A stretch of DNA of 64,000 bases from contig NC_135563.1 in the NCBI RefSeq assembly GCF_964340395.1, forward strand, positions 16,918,151 through 16,982,150. The letters are read 5' to 3'. The stretch comes from Glandiceps talaboti. Lineage: Eukaryota > Hemichordata > Enteropneusta > Spengelidae. A program made the position numbers and the translations under genes. Shown here in pieces: positions 48,050-61,135 of the stretch (positions are counted from its first letter, which is position 1; each line of letters begins with the position of its first letter). A model generated the notes under the pieces. That model was not told the DNA's origin, searched no databases, and saw nothing but the letters and a program-made list of their open reading frames with translations.

Positions 48050-50166
48050 GAAACAATTTATATAGCGCCTGACTCCATTACTCAGAATGTTCAAGGGTTA
48101 TAACTTGGATAGCACGCTGCGCGTAGGAGAGTACTGGTGTATGAATAAAGTTTATTGATTCCGTAATAGGAGAATCCATTGTTAGACTAGTCAATCAGAT
48201 CTAGGCAGTAATTCTTTGTAAGACGATCATGAAGTCGAAGTGGTCCTATACCAATTGTATTCTTGCATTCCACAACTATTTTCTCACTCTTAACACAGAT
48301 CTTGATGAATACAAAACCCACAAGAATTTTGAAGACACTCACAAAAACTGAATTTCCGGTACTTATGTTCGTTTCACGATCCTTCGCTAACAATTGGATT
48401 CTTGCGATGCGTAATTCAGTCTTAACACATGACTCACAAACGTTGGCTCAGGGGTCTCTATTTATATATTTGAAAAAAGTACGAGTAACCAGTAAAACTA
48501 ATTTGGGGTATCGAAAATATACGACAATTACTGTTTCGTTTGGTTAATAACTTTGTCAACGGAAATGATCAGGTTTTGTGGAATACTTTCATTTTCAGGC
48601 TTTACGTACGTAGAGGTTAACTCATCCCTTCACTACATTGTTTCAATATATTGTTCTTTGATGTGTTTTATTATTCTTGTGGCATACAGTTTGGGGGTAA
48701 ATAAATATTTAGAGTCAAGAATGTTTTTATCTAACTTATACGTACGTTGGGTACTGTTGTTTTTGATGGCATCTTAACCTACAAATGTTTTGAGGACGTA
48801 GTCTGTAACAGGATAACAGGAGATAGAGTACAATGTGTGTCGAAGCAGTATTTGGTATGATGTCAACGTTTTAAATCCAACAGGTGGTCAGTTATCAGAT
48901 TTGTCACATCGGCAAAGAAGAGACGATAAAGATATAAGACGGATTAAGACCTAGTGATGCGTACTGTGCAAAGATGATGACTAACAGTGTTTGTTTCATG
49001 GGAACAATTCACAATCACGAAGAATCTTAATTTGGAGCGACTATGTCTCAGATCTCAGTGACTGGGCAAATTGTATTCACGGCGATATGTATTTATGACC
49101 GATGCGATTCGTTGAATTCTTCGGGTTTTCGGAGTATTTACCGGCAAAGAATGAATTGAATTCTCGTGTTGTTACTTTTTGTTTGTATCTTAGAAACCCT
49201 TCAGCAAACTTAGGAGTGGTCCCCTATCTCTATTCAGTGATAAAGTCTAGGCCTACACCACGGTTGACTGACCCAGAAAAACGAACAAAATAAAACAGGT
49301 CCCTGCGGGCACCAAAACCGATTCCGTTGACTGCTACACCTGTCTCCTCGGTCAACCGTAATCACTGTTAGTGAAAGGTTGGGTTTCCGGGACCCACACG
49401 TCGACTTGGGGGGCTAATCAAATGTTATTTTTAACGACGTGCGCAGTTCGCATGATCGACAAATGTCGTACATAGACCAGACAAACCATTACATTGTACC
49501 TGTGGTAGTGCTGCTGGAAAAGGATCAACTGCACTTGAACGTTGGTGGTGCTATAGCGACCACCTTGCTGCACGACGTAGTAATTGCAGAGACTGCGAGA
49601 TTTTTTCAATTTTAAAGCATGGAGATGGTGGGATTATCCCTACCGTTACAAGCATGATTGCTGACATGGTGGCCACAAAATATTCGTTAAATTGCTCCGA
49701 CAAAGCTTTTGACAATACGAGACTGGGATATACTACTACCACATTACTGATGTCGCCCGAGATGGGATTTATCATGTCCCTGGTGCAATGGTTTGCCGTT
49801 TCACTGAACACGCTGAATGCTACATGACGCCGCACTGGCAGTCGAATACATTGCGCTGTCTCTGGTGGCTTTACCTTCCCGGAGAAGTATGGCGCTGTAA
49901 ACTCGAACAACGGGATATACACGAGACTGAGGGATAGAAGACTTGCGGATATAGGAATATTTAATGTTGAAAGTTTTGTGTTGGAACTTAAATGATGCCT
50001 TATAGGTATTATAAGGGTGCTGGGGCGACGATGAATCAGATTTAACCCATCAATTGTATTCGTCTTTACCGGAAGTGCGAGGTCGCTGATAGAGTCATTG
50101 GGATGGAAAGTTTAATCGTGGGTAGATACACTCATACTTGTAATGGTTCATGAATTATCAAGAACC

Positions 50167-50173
50167 TATAAAA
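50167..50173 (+). promoter_or_regulatory. Possible TATA box of the FGF gene
   Basis: TATAAAA lies 189 bases before the preferred FGF start codon. Transcription starting about 30 bases downstream would place the in-frame ATG at 50239 inside the leader, which makes the choice of start codon matter. Evidence is the motif and position only. Confidence 0.3.
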
Positions 50174-50355
50174 CCAGGCAAATTTCTTACATAAATTCAC
50201 TTTTTCTTTTGAGACGAACGAGAAGTAGCTAAACCGTCTTGCATTCAACGCACTACTACCACCATTCTTCAGAAGGGGGTTTTCCGTTGTCAATTTCACT
50301 TCTGACGACAACACTACTGCTACTATTGGCAACACTCGTTCGACCAGCTCCAAAG

Positions 50356-50659
50356 ATGGAAGTGTATACGTCACTGCTCATCGCTTCCATGGCGATTTTG
50401 CTTTTCCTTTCCGAATGCAGACACGTCAAATCGGCTGAAGTTCACAGACAACGCAGTCTTCTCTCCATATTGTTTGCAGATACTGTTGGGTCCGGCGATT
50501 ATGAAGAGGCAAATGTTGACACGATGGAAATGATCATTCCACGGAGGAGGACTACTCGAACAAGACCGGTTTACGCACTATACAGCCGCACAAAATGGTA
50601 TTTAATGATCAAACCAGACGGCACAGTATCCGCCACCCAAGATCGCAATAACCGATATG
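50356..50659 (+). CDS. FGF-family ligand, coding exon 1
   Basis: This exon encodes residues 1-101 plus one base. Met1 gives a convincing signal peptide (hydrophobic core LLIASMAILLFL at 7-18, likely cleavage after HVKSA, residue 27) and has a good context (AAGATGG). An in-frame ATG at 50239 would add 39 residues with a second hydrophobic run and is less likely. A basic RRRTTRTR (63-70) precedes the start of the FGF trefoil: VYALYSRTKWYLMIKPDGTV (72-91), matching LY....LxIxPDGTVxGT in FGFs. The donor TATG|GTAAGT ends the exon in phase 1. The product should be a secreted ligand for FGF receptors; total length is 200 aa, usual for FGFs. Confidence 0.92.
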
Positions 50660-53600
50660 GTAAGTTTTTTATCTGTTCGTGTCTGAATTTGCATTTTAGT
50701 TCATCAATAGACCTTCCATCAAAACATATTGCATTTATACTAGTGAAGGCGACCGTAATTGAGTCGAGAAATACGTCTAATATATTACGCTTGTTATTTT
50801 TGTTTGCGCATAAGAGGATTTTGTTTGCGAGAACTGTTCTATTTTTAACATCTAATATCGATTGCTTCTTAGCATTCTGTTCGGATACAATTGTAAATTA
50901 AGGCACGATAACATTTGGAGGTTTAATGCGTTATTTGATTAAACTAAGTAGAAAGCAGAATCAGGGGAAAACATAAGACGCGCCAAACAAGTTTACTCAA
51001 ATGAACACATAACCACCACGCTAACAATGTGTGCGACAAAATAAGAGCCCGTTTATCTAACGCAATAATTCCACTGAGTTCAAAGGTCAAATTCCCCGTT
51101 AATTTACATTACCCGTGTTTCATTTAGGATTATTTACATGTCCGAATCGTTTATGTTGTATCCTATAAATTCTTGACATAACTTTAACCGAGTTAGCGTA
51201 AGTTTAAAAAAGATTAAGCCAATTGTCTCGAGCGAGACAGAACAGAGATTTGAGTCGTGTTTCGAAGGAAAAGTTGTTTCTGCACGGTCAATCTACCTGT
51301 ATAAGTTTCTCGCCATTGGTATGTTGCAACGCGCTTAGTATGCAGAATTTTGTTTTATCCTGTAATGAAACGAGTCTGAATCATTGTCGGATAATTAAGT
51401 TTTTTTAGATAAGGTATTAAATCGGTAGCCACATTTGCCACTTTTATAACCTCCAACAAGTAGGCATGAATCATTGCTGTTGAAGCGCATGCGCAATTAG
51501 TTCTCTTTTCTAGACGTAACTATTACAAATTGTAAATGTCAGAAATTTGAAATTTACCTAGAAAAACATCAATTATGTCACAGCGATGACGTCATACGTG
51601 ACTCAGCCTTCTGATATAGGGTATGATAACCACCAAGGATAAAGTTTCATAAGTATTCAGAAAAAGTAAGAAGATTTTCACAAACTTCCAAGTTTCTGAC
51701 GATCCGTAGGAATGACATCATCATTAAGCTTAATGCCCAAGTAGAGAGCAGAGCGCATTGTTTAAAGAGCCAAGGTTGCTTTCGTGGATTTCGTGTACTG
51801 AATGAGAGACTGTTTTTACTTTCGCTTGCCTTCAGTATTTTAGCCAGGCTTCAGTGAGACCTTGTTACTGTTATGTCTTCGTGTCAATCGAAATTCAAAA
51901 TAATGCTGAAGAATTGGGTTACCACTAAACTTGATAACGTGAAACAGACCTGGAATATTTTCTATACATATAATGGACGTACGTTTAACAAACATTGTCT
52001 TTGGTCATAAATGGTAAAATCTTTTGTAGTATGCCTGGATGACCACGGATTGTTCAGTTAGGTAACCTTTGACTTTTGACCTCTGTGTCACTGATTCAGT
52101 GGTCTTTCCCTGCAGCGAGAATTCAGCCCAATCCAGTCTTAGCTTCGTTCTCGTTACTACCACATTAACGACATTTTTATTAAAACACCGTGTGCAATCG
52201 TCCTTATTTCAAGACTCGTGTTTGATTTTACTTTCAGGCGCCCTTCTCCCCCAAAAGACACAACATTAATCAAGAAATGTTAAATAAACTGTATTTGTTT
52301 TGAGAAAATCGCTCTTTGGATTGTTGAATGGAATTCAAACTTGTCGCTGTGACCTGAAAATGAACCCAATGGTGTTGAACAAGAACATTTATAATACGTT
52401 TTTCGTTTTGGTGTTTATTTGCAACCTATTGGGTGACAATTTCCCCCGATTGTTTAGATAAATTGTTGGACAGGTAGTTTAGTTTAGATACTGTAGTTAT
52501 GGCCATACATAATTTTAACAGTATAATCCAACATTTGATCAATTTGAAATGTCTGCTCTTGTCTCTATTTATTTTGATCTTCTTTCCTTTTAAAGCCGTT
52601 TTGTGTGTTGTACAAGCCCAGCCAATAATTCGCACCAATCCATCGATATCATCAATTTTTTGGTTATTATTTTATCATAAACTTTACATAAAGTGATATT
52701 TGTGTGCAAACAAATAGTGACCACTCACACATTTAGGGTCCCTGAAACAAACTAAATCTTCTGTCAGTCTTATTTGATATAAACTCGTCGCTATTTTATA
52801 CATACAACAAATTTCATAGTTTCTGTGTTTATTTTCAAACCTTTATTTTGAAAAATAAAAACTCGGGCCTAGTGATGATATAAAATATTACATCGTATTT
52901 TCAGAATTAAAAAGTCTGAGATTTATGTTCCATTTTGTCAACACGAACTTATCGCATATATTTAGGAACTGAAAGAAACAGGCGTGCGGAATTTTGTGAA
53001 CGCTGTTTTTAGAAAAGTTTAGCTGATATTTTGGCATCCAGTAGATGATCTTAGACCTACAGGTTACCTGCATTGCTGTCTGGCATACCGTCACTTATGC
53101 ATTCCTAGCTTTTGACCTCCGCCTAATTTTTTCATTGTTGGCTGTATGAAATACGAAGGTTATATTGTACGTTAAGAGGTCTCCACAACAGCTATTGTTA
53201 TCATATATGACTTCAAATAAAAATTCACATCACGATAGAGAGGAGATTTGCACCTATTGATCCATTTGCCAAGAAGTCCGATCATTTTCGATTTTTTTTC
53301 TCTCTCAATATATTCATCCGTCAAGTTACGAATGTAAAATATATGCATGACTATTGTGTATTCTTTGAAGGGAAGAAAAGTGTGTCGGTTTCATAATTCA
53401 CTGTTTGACAATACCCCGGTAGCCATTACTTATCGTGTACACGATCTAGTCCACGGATTTAACTATTAAGGCCCGTGTATTAACTGAAAAAATGGACGTT
53501 CTACATCAATGAATATGAAGCTATAAGCTAAATTATTTATTACATACACGTCAATGCGATGGAAATCTCTGATTTATTTCCTATTGGACTCTGGAGAATA

Positions 53601-55083
53601 GCGAGCTTAAAAACCCACTTGGTGAAAGAACGTGCTTTCACATTTCAAGGCAGCGGATAATAATTCCTGATCCGTTCGTGACATATGTTGCGTCGATTTC
53701 ACGTCAATATAACCATATCACGTGATACGCTTGAACCGCACGTGATTCATTCTTTGATATTAATCATATGAGTAACTGTCGCCAAAATAGATGATTATTT
53801 AACATTTCGTGCTTACTGGTCAACCGCTATCTTAGTCATCAAGTCCATAATTCCTACAAAAGAAAAGAAAGGAACGGACGTCGTTACACACAACTAATAT
53901 ACTCATGTGCAGTCAACCAAGAGAAATGCGTACTCCTGAGAGATTTGATTCCGAATTCAAAATGAAATCTGATTATATATGTATACAGTAATGCTTAAAT
54001 CCGAATCAGCTGTCTTTTCGTTGTCTCAAAACCATTAGATCGGATAAACTCAAAATTAATCAAATCCTCACGTCGAAATTATAGACGAATATTCCCAAGT
54101 TACAACCATTTAGAATTTAGTTTACGCATATTTGTGAAAACGGAAGCAATATTGTCAGCTTACTGTCCTAAAGGCTTCGGATTTTTTGGGGGGAAACATA
54201 TATAAGTGATAACTCGTGTCAAAATTATGAGTCTGGTGTCATTTTTTATGAGTCTGGTGTCATTTTTTCTAAAATTTCTTTTCTAAATATAGAGACAACG
54301 TGAAATAAAAAAGAATTCGAAGGAAAAACGATTTTCCTAGAAAGAAATTGATAGAAATGGCAATTGCAAGATTTAAGTGAAAGGGTTTTTGGTTTCAAGT
54401 TAAAGAAAAAACCTAGTACGCAAATAGAAATAAGAGACAGGAAAATGAGTCTTAAAACAGACGTACATTAATTGTGTACATTGCCATATGCGGTTCACTT
54501 GATGAACATAAAAGGACTGATGCAAATGCAAACACAACTTAAGGGCAAAATCTATCAAATAAACGACAAGAGATATTAGTTTCCCACTGGTTGCATAGAA
54601 ACTGTGATAAGGTCAGGGGCCATTAGTGTTGGTATTGTAAGGTGTCAATTATTAGTCATTTATAGACGAAAAGAGACACGATACGTATTTTATAAAACAA
54701 AGTGTGTCCAGTCAGCTTCAGTAGCGACATTTTCTATTAATTTCTGCTGTATTCAAAAATGCCACATTTTTATTCTCCCTTTCACTTCCTTCTATGATAT
54801 AACAAACTCCGAACCCTGAGATTCTATTATTCATTAAAAGATACAATATGCGAACATTATTTATATAAATACTTTTTGACCATTGAAAACCGATTCCACT
54901 CAGGCGTAGTGTCTGGTTCAAAGTTTCTTATCTGTATCTGTCACTGTTATACGGATCATTCGTTTGTATTGATTGTTTCATTCAGTCATTCGTGTAGTTT
55001 TACAGAACGTCTCTGTTTCACTGACAACTTCGCCTGCAATAACTAGATGTGCTTTTGATGATTGTTTTTGTCTTTTTCCCTAG
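50660..55083 (+). other. FGF intron 1, 4424 bp
   Basis: GTAAGT donor, and TTTTTGTCTTTTTCCCTAG acceptor ending at 55083; phase 1. It includes a perfect 21-base tandem duplication at 54227-54268. No coding sequence was recognised inside. Confidence 0.85.
54227..54268 (+). repeat. Perfect 21-bp tandem duplication
   Basis: ATGAGTCTGGTGTCATTTTT plus T occurs twice back to back with no mismatch. It lies inside FGF intron 1 and looks recent. Confidence 0.9.
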
Positions 55084-55187
55084 CCTGGATATCGTTTTCA
55101 GCAACTGGAGTTGGCCTAGCATACATACAAGGAGTTGAAACTGGTCTATTCTTGGCTATGAATGAAGAAGGAGAACTTTACACAACA
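55084..55187 (+). CDS. FGF-family ligand, coding exon 2 (104 nt)
   Basis: This exon encodes residues 102-136. It is exactly 104 nt, the length of the middle coding exon in most animal FGF genes, with the same relative boundaries. The residues include SATGVGLAYIQGVETGLFLA followed by MNEEGELY. They align with FGF9/16/20 ([27 protein letters not shown]) better than with FGF1/2 by eye. The hallmark YLAMN..G.LY is present as FLAMNEEGELY (124-134). The first codon (GCC) is split with exon 1; the exon ends in phase 0 at donor ACA|GTAAGC. Confidence 0.95.
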
Positions 55188-55224
55188 GTAAGCAAAATTG
55201 TCAAAATTAATCTCTATAATTCTT

Positions 55225-55226
<2 letters not shown>

Positions 55227-55293
<67 letters not shown>
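55227..55293. repeat. (CAGA)n microsatellite in FGF intron 2
   Basis: About 16 perfect AGAC/CAGA units, then a purine-rich GAGA/GGGA tract to about 55400. It starts only 39 bases beyond the exon 2 donor, so length change could affect splicing (inference). Confidence 0.9.
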
Positions 55294-57705
55294 GGTAGAG
55301 AGACATAGAGAGGGGAATGGGAAGCAGAGGGAGAGAATTGAGAGAATTCGGAGAGCGTGTCACGTGAGAGCGAAAGTGAGAGGGAGAGGAATGAGAGGAA
55401 GCTCAAAATGTATTATTTTCATTAAAAAATAGTATTCGTCATATTAAACAAACGAGTAATAATTTTCTATTTTCTATCAATTTAATTTTTTTTTCGTTAT
55501 GTAACGTTAATAATATAAAGTTCAAACGTTTGTAAATATCACAGAGAATGAAATTAAAATGGCGTTATCTCATAATATTTAGTTGTTGACCCAGTTCTCA
55601 ACCTAGTCGTACTCATTCCCTGGCGTCTTCCCATTTATCACAAACTAGTCGTTGCTGAAACGCTCTAGTGAACAATTACGCGATAATGACAATAATTCAC
55701 TTAAAGGCTTAATTACAGCTAAGCCTAGACGGAATAGTAAAATGTGATGGTCGTTATATATGTTGACAGAAGAAGACGAAGAACAAAAAACGTCCAGTGC
55801 CTACCTTCCCCTTGCAGTGCCATACCATTGTCTATTCGAAATATTGATTTGACATGTGAGATATATTTTAATTGACCATGATGTGCTTGATATATAGTCA
55901 GCTGATGTTGTTATTTCATCATCCTTTATGAAGTTGACATTAATTTCGTGTATCGTACGAAATCTTTTCAGCTGTGCGTACTCTTCAATTCAAATCTATT
56001 TTGATTCCTCGATGTTATTGAATCTTAATCGCATTTGCATTTCAACAGATATTATAGGAACAGCTATTTTTTTTAGGAATTCCAGTTACTATATTTACCC
56101 CTTCCCACTATTTATGCCGTTATTTATCGGAGTACAGGGTTTAATAGGTGTTTTTTTTTATTTGCAATGGAGTAGTTGCACAAGTTGTTATAACGCAATT
56201 TTAAGGTAGCAGGAAAAATTGATTACCACGGGGCAAATAATTTTATATATCCAGCCTACATGAAGATAGATTGAGTAGCTACATATCGTGATGACTAACT
56301 AGCCATAGCCTGTAAGTACAAACAGTGCATATAACAATTTACAGCTATAAAACCTCGGATTGGAACCAATCTTGCACTGTAATGGTTATTGGTTTATTTT
56401 CTATGTTTGCAATTTCTCTCGAATTACTTCAATCAATGTCACCGAGCTGAGTCAAATTCGCGGGTCGTTGGTCGTCAACAAAAAAGGAGACGTTATTACT
56501 AGCATAAAAAATAGTACGAACAAAAATTGAAAGGGGTGGTAACTGTCACCATACCTAAAGACTATTATGTTTTTCCAGCAGTCTCTGCAAAAATCTATGA
56601 TATAATTATGCGCAGTGATTCGACATCCTGAATTGATTGACAGCTGCGTTGGATGAGTAGCTAAGCCATTTCCATCAATAAACTCAATCTCGTATGATCT
56701 TTTTACATTAGGAGACATTGATAATTTATAGGAGCGTGGATATGGTGTCAGAAATAAACCATAATGTGCATTTCATTCAGTGTTTATTATGAGTCACAGT
56801 CGGTTCCATTTTCTCAAGTAACTATGTCATAAAGTTCCACTAACTGCACTTTACGGTGAAAAGGGAGACATTTAGTCTTTGTATTCAATAGGTCAGCGTA
56901 AAGTGTCGGGATTTTTTTTTGCTCAGACTTTCTGCAACACCGTAGTAGACGTGGTAAATTACTGTCGATTCACTCCGAAGAAAATAACGTGCTATAGAAA
57001 CATTTAATCAAGGCATAAATCACAGCTACGACAACTATAGTACAACCCGTGATCGTTTTTATCCGAGCTCAGACTGAAAATCCTACGATGTTATTATGCC
57101 CACCTATTGCTCTGAAAGATACCAAACAAAACGTTTCAAGATGCAGGGCATACATTGATACTAACTTGAAGGAAACCTGATCAATGACTGCTTGGCATAA
57201 TATAGAAATTATACAATTACACTGTCTTGTTCATAGTAACGTATCATTTAGAAAATGGACAATTTAGAGTAGCTAAGGGAAATATTAAAGATGGACGATT
57301 TTGTTTGTTCATTTTTCTAATTTTGCGATTTTTTCCGAAAACAATAACAGAAAAAAAAGTAACAGCCATCGATGATATTGTTGTCATGACTACACAAATC
57401 ACTCAGGACGTAATTTGAGTGATAGTACGTATATTTGGCTATGGACTTGGTTTACTTTTACAGGGAGTTCACCATAAGCATATAGTTGCGACTGAAGGTT
57501 TTAAACACATTGAAGACAGCATACAGTCATTGTTTTCCTGTCTGCTCTGTATTTGGTTAATAGTGTAAAAAGTATAGTAGCATTTCACATTTCTACTGTT
57601 TTAATAGATGTACATGGTAGATTTGGTAGATTCTAAATGTTTCAACATTCAAATATCCAAATTAAACTAAGACCACAAGCTTATAATGAAACACTTCCAG
57701 TATGA

Positions 57706-57717
57706 CCCCCCCCCCCC
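57706..57717. repeat. Poly-C run of 12
   Basis: Twelve consecutive C inside FGF intron 2. Confidence 0.85.
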
Positions 57718-58439
57718 GGTCTCTGCTAGCTTTATTATGTTTATCTTAACATAAAACATTGTAGCTAATCTCACTAAACTTGATCTCATCTCATCGAAAC
57801 TGCATGCTCATAGTATAAAGGCTGTAACTTTCGCAGTGCACTAGCTGCGACTCGGACTCATATCGCGATGGAAGTCCTTTCGCTACACAGGATCTATTTT
57901 TAGCATATGACATAATTTCGTCCTAAATTTGATATATTATTATAAACCAATTAAGTCCATGATGTCAGCTTCTATAAGTATATTACGTATGAGTCTGAAC
58001 AGATTTAGAAGTATTAAATGAGAACTATCATTCTACTTAGGTGATAGTTTTATGTGGGTGTGACCCCAAAGATAGCCTTTTGTTGTTAGAGATGTAAACA
58101 TATGTGTATATATACATTAACCGTGACTCTTTGCGGTCATGTTAATTTGAAATATTGCCGACGTCGACGCGCTTGCTCTATCGAAATGTCAAAATGTTTG
58201 TATTTGAACATCTCGATATGAAGTTGGAAATACTAAATTAAAGTTTTCCAATGAAAGCAAAATTCACGATTTTTTTAGAGCTTGAGGTGTATACTAGTAT
58301 ATCGCTTATGTCCAGTCACGTGATAATTGTGTATATGTGCATGTGTGTATGCATGTGTACTAAAGTAATGTGTACGTCAATATGTATGTTTTCAGAGATT
58401 TCACATTATATCATTAACATACTTGTTTTTCGTTTGCAG

Positions 58440-58634
58440 ATCTTACTAGAGAATAACAGTTCATTTGAAACTATGATAGAGGACAGTTACCAGGCATATT
58501 CACCAGTCACGCAACCACATAACAGAAACTCAAACAATAAGTGGTACTTAGGTATCGATAAACAAGGCAGGGTGAAAAAGAGTGAAAACAGATGTAGTCG
58601 CAGTGCCCAATTTTTGGCCATCGGAGTGTTCTAA
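58440..58634 (+). CDS. FGF-family ligand, coding exon 3
   Basis: This exon encodes residues 137-200 and the stop. The trefoil continues as SSFETMIEDSYQAYSP (143-158), matching CxFxExxxENxYNTY of other FGFs but with Ser144 where nearly all FGFs have Cys. WYLGIDKQGRVKK (171-183) matches WYVALNKxGxxKxG. SAQFLAIGVF (191-200) replaces the usual FLP ending, and the protein stops there with no tail. ENNSS (140-144) offers two overlapping N-glycosylation sequons. The basic KKSENRCSR (182-190) lies where the heparan-sulfate-binding loop sits. The glycine of the usual G.R loop is missing. It is a real but divergent FGF; subfamily assignment is uncertain. Confidence 0.92.
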   Translation: MLLENNSSFETMIEDSYQAYSPVTQPHNRNSNNKWYLGIDKQGRVKKSENRCSRSAQFLAIGVF

Positions 58635-59360
58635 GAAAGACATGAAGCTTCATTAGTCCATTTTGTGGCTGTAAAAGGTACAATGCAGTGCTAGAATCGA
58701 AGAACAGAGAACGAGAGAAAACAGCTGATAGAGGAATCAATAGATCGAAAATAGAAGGCGGAAAACTGAAGACATATCAAGTCAAACATGAAATTGAACA
58801 CACGCCAAGTCTCACCGAGCCTCATGGTGCGAATAATCGGTTGTTAGCTTCGTTCTGGTCTTCAGCGGTGACGAGGACGAGCATCCGCGTCTGCGCATGT
58901 GTAAAGGGAGTGGCTCCAGGTTACGGTTCTGCAACTGGCGAGCATGACTGCGACATCTGAATATCAAGTGAAGATTGAACAACAGGAGACACATAGTTTT
59001 GAAACTGGCGGGTGATTTAACTCTGTTGTCAAGGTTACGTGTCTTCTAGGTTTGAACAAACTGAGAGCTGTATTATATAGAACGCCCCTCATAGGGTCAA
59101 CATTTGAAGCGCCAGATTTCTAGCCAATAACATCTTCAGTTTGTGACGGCCAGTCATAAAATTTGTACAATGTTTGCTGTCATTTTAATATCTGTGTAGC
59201 ACTTTTATAAATCACGCTTTAATGACTTTTTCGACATATTTATTCAAACTGTTATTTTATATCGATTGGTATGGAGTCTAACCGTTTTTAATGACACATT
59301 TGCGAAATATATATCGTGTATTTTCTATTCTGGGAAATGTAAATAAAACTTAAAATCCTA
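58635..59360 (+). other. FGF 3' UTR
   Basis: This runs from the FGF stop to just past AATAAA. No recognisable protein is present; a 90-codon frame at 58688-58960 is of random composition. Confidence 0.55.
59342..59347 (+). terminator. Polyadenylation signal of FGF gene
   Basis: AATAAA lies 708 bases after the FGF stop. It is the first clear signal downstream on this strand. Confidence 0.6.
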
Positions 59361-59423
59361 ACGTTGTATGTATACATGAACAAAGTGTTGTATTTTTATT
59401 TATGAAAACATGCATCGATAAAA

Positions 59424-59760
<337 letters not shown>

Positions 59761-60998
59761 TGTGCTGTAGATAGTGTATCCTGTAAATGTACAATGTTAA
59801 TAAATTTCTGACCGAACATTAAAATTGAATAAGTCAGTATTCACACACAGCCTATAAATTGTAACCAAAACGAACACATGATGCTAAATCTTCAGCAATG
59901 TCTCTTTTATCAAAAGTTAGGACACGTATCTTGCCACTTCAATGTGTCCAGACAAATGAAGAAAAACTCGAGTAAAATACGAGGATGTATTATCAATTAG
60001 TCTTTGAATGCAATAAATTCTTCTTTATCCACGACCCTTGCAATTTATACAACCTTTACGATTTACACATAATCTGAAGAGTCTCGGATACCTACCATAC
60101 CAAATATGGGCGAAGCTACTTTTCTTATGAATTTTTTGTATTCATACGTTCACATTAACTTTTGTTTTACCTTAACCAGCAGTTTGAGTATTACCTGCAT
60201 TTTAGTTGCAGCATGGGATGACGTAAGCCAAAATGTTAAGTGGGAGACAATCTTTTTTAAAAAAATGTTTATCGCAAAATGATAATATTAGAAAGGTGGA
60301 GGTCACTCTATTGTTTGTGTGCCATACATAAGAGAGAAAATTCGGGGTATGCAAAAGATGGCGGAGATGAGAGACAGTAGAATTTGTAGTGGGGAATTAT
60401 AAAAGTCCCTGGATTGGAACTTATCGGTGGGGAAATTTGACTATCTATCTCGCCTAATAATCGCTGATAGATCTATAGCCACATATAGGCAACAACGCGC
60501 TGAGCGTAATCTGTACAATATCCTTATATGCACGTGCTTCGAGATAATGTACAAATTGTCATGTTATTAACCAAGGTCTGTATTGACATACAACACATTA
60601 CACAGTGAGGTATCTATGAGAAGTACAATAACCAGTGTCGTGCTACATCATTCTAGCAAAATGCACGCTTGGCTGAATAATGAGAAATAAATTATGTGTG
60701 ATCACGAACAAATTGGAGCTTCTGCCATTTTACGTTTATTTAGGATGTTGTTAAGTAGTTAAATGTAATCACTATGTCACGAATGACTAGAGACGTACAT
60801 CATTTAGCCCCCTAAGTATCCATATATAACTTATAAACTATGCCTGTATAAATCTCTATGAAATATTACCCTGTAAGAGATGTACCTATATTCTCATGAG
60901 CTCATCTTCATAGTTTAAAAAAAGAACAGAAGAAAATAGGTCACGTTAGTTATACAGATAAAACTTGTTCAAATGTGGCTTAGACTAAAGTGTATGTA

Positions 60999-61135
<137 letters not shown>

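Larger units (their letters stand above)
42645..50166. other. Intergenic between divergent FAM124 and FGF genes
   Basis: This is about 7.5 kb between the FAM124 start (-) and the FGF promoter region (+). A TATATA (42727-42732, read on the minus strand) about 85 bases upstream of the FAM124 ATG is a weak promoter candidate. Two microsatellites, a G-rich tract and a 20-base palindrome are present. A 123-codon minus frame at 49551-49922 has no recognisable domain. Confidence 0.5.
55188..58439 (+). other. FGF intron 2, 3252 bp
   Basis: GTAAGC donor and TTGTTTTTCGTTTGCAG acceptor; phase 0. A CAGA microsatellite begins 39 bases after the donor. A 12-C run lies at 57706-57717. No coding sequence was recognised. 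Confidence 0.85.

Noticed and set aside
47686-48072. 128-codon SINQ-repeat frame
   Set aside because: Translation of the CAAT/CAAC array.
49551-49922. 123-codon minus-strand frame
   Set aside because: No recognisable domain, no clear splice sites or start context, and length only modestly above background. I cannot support it as a gene.
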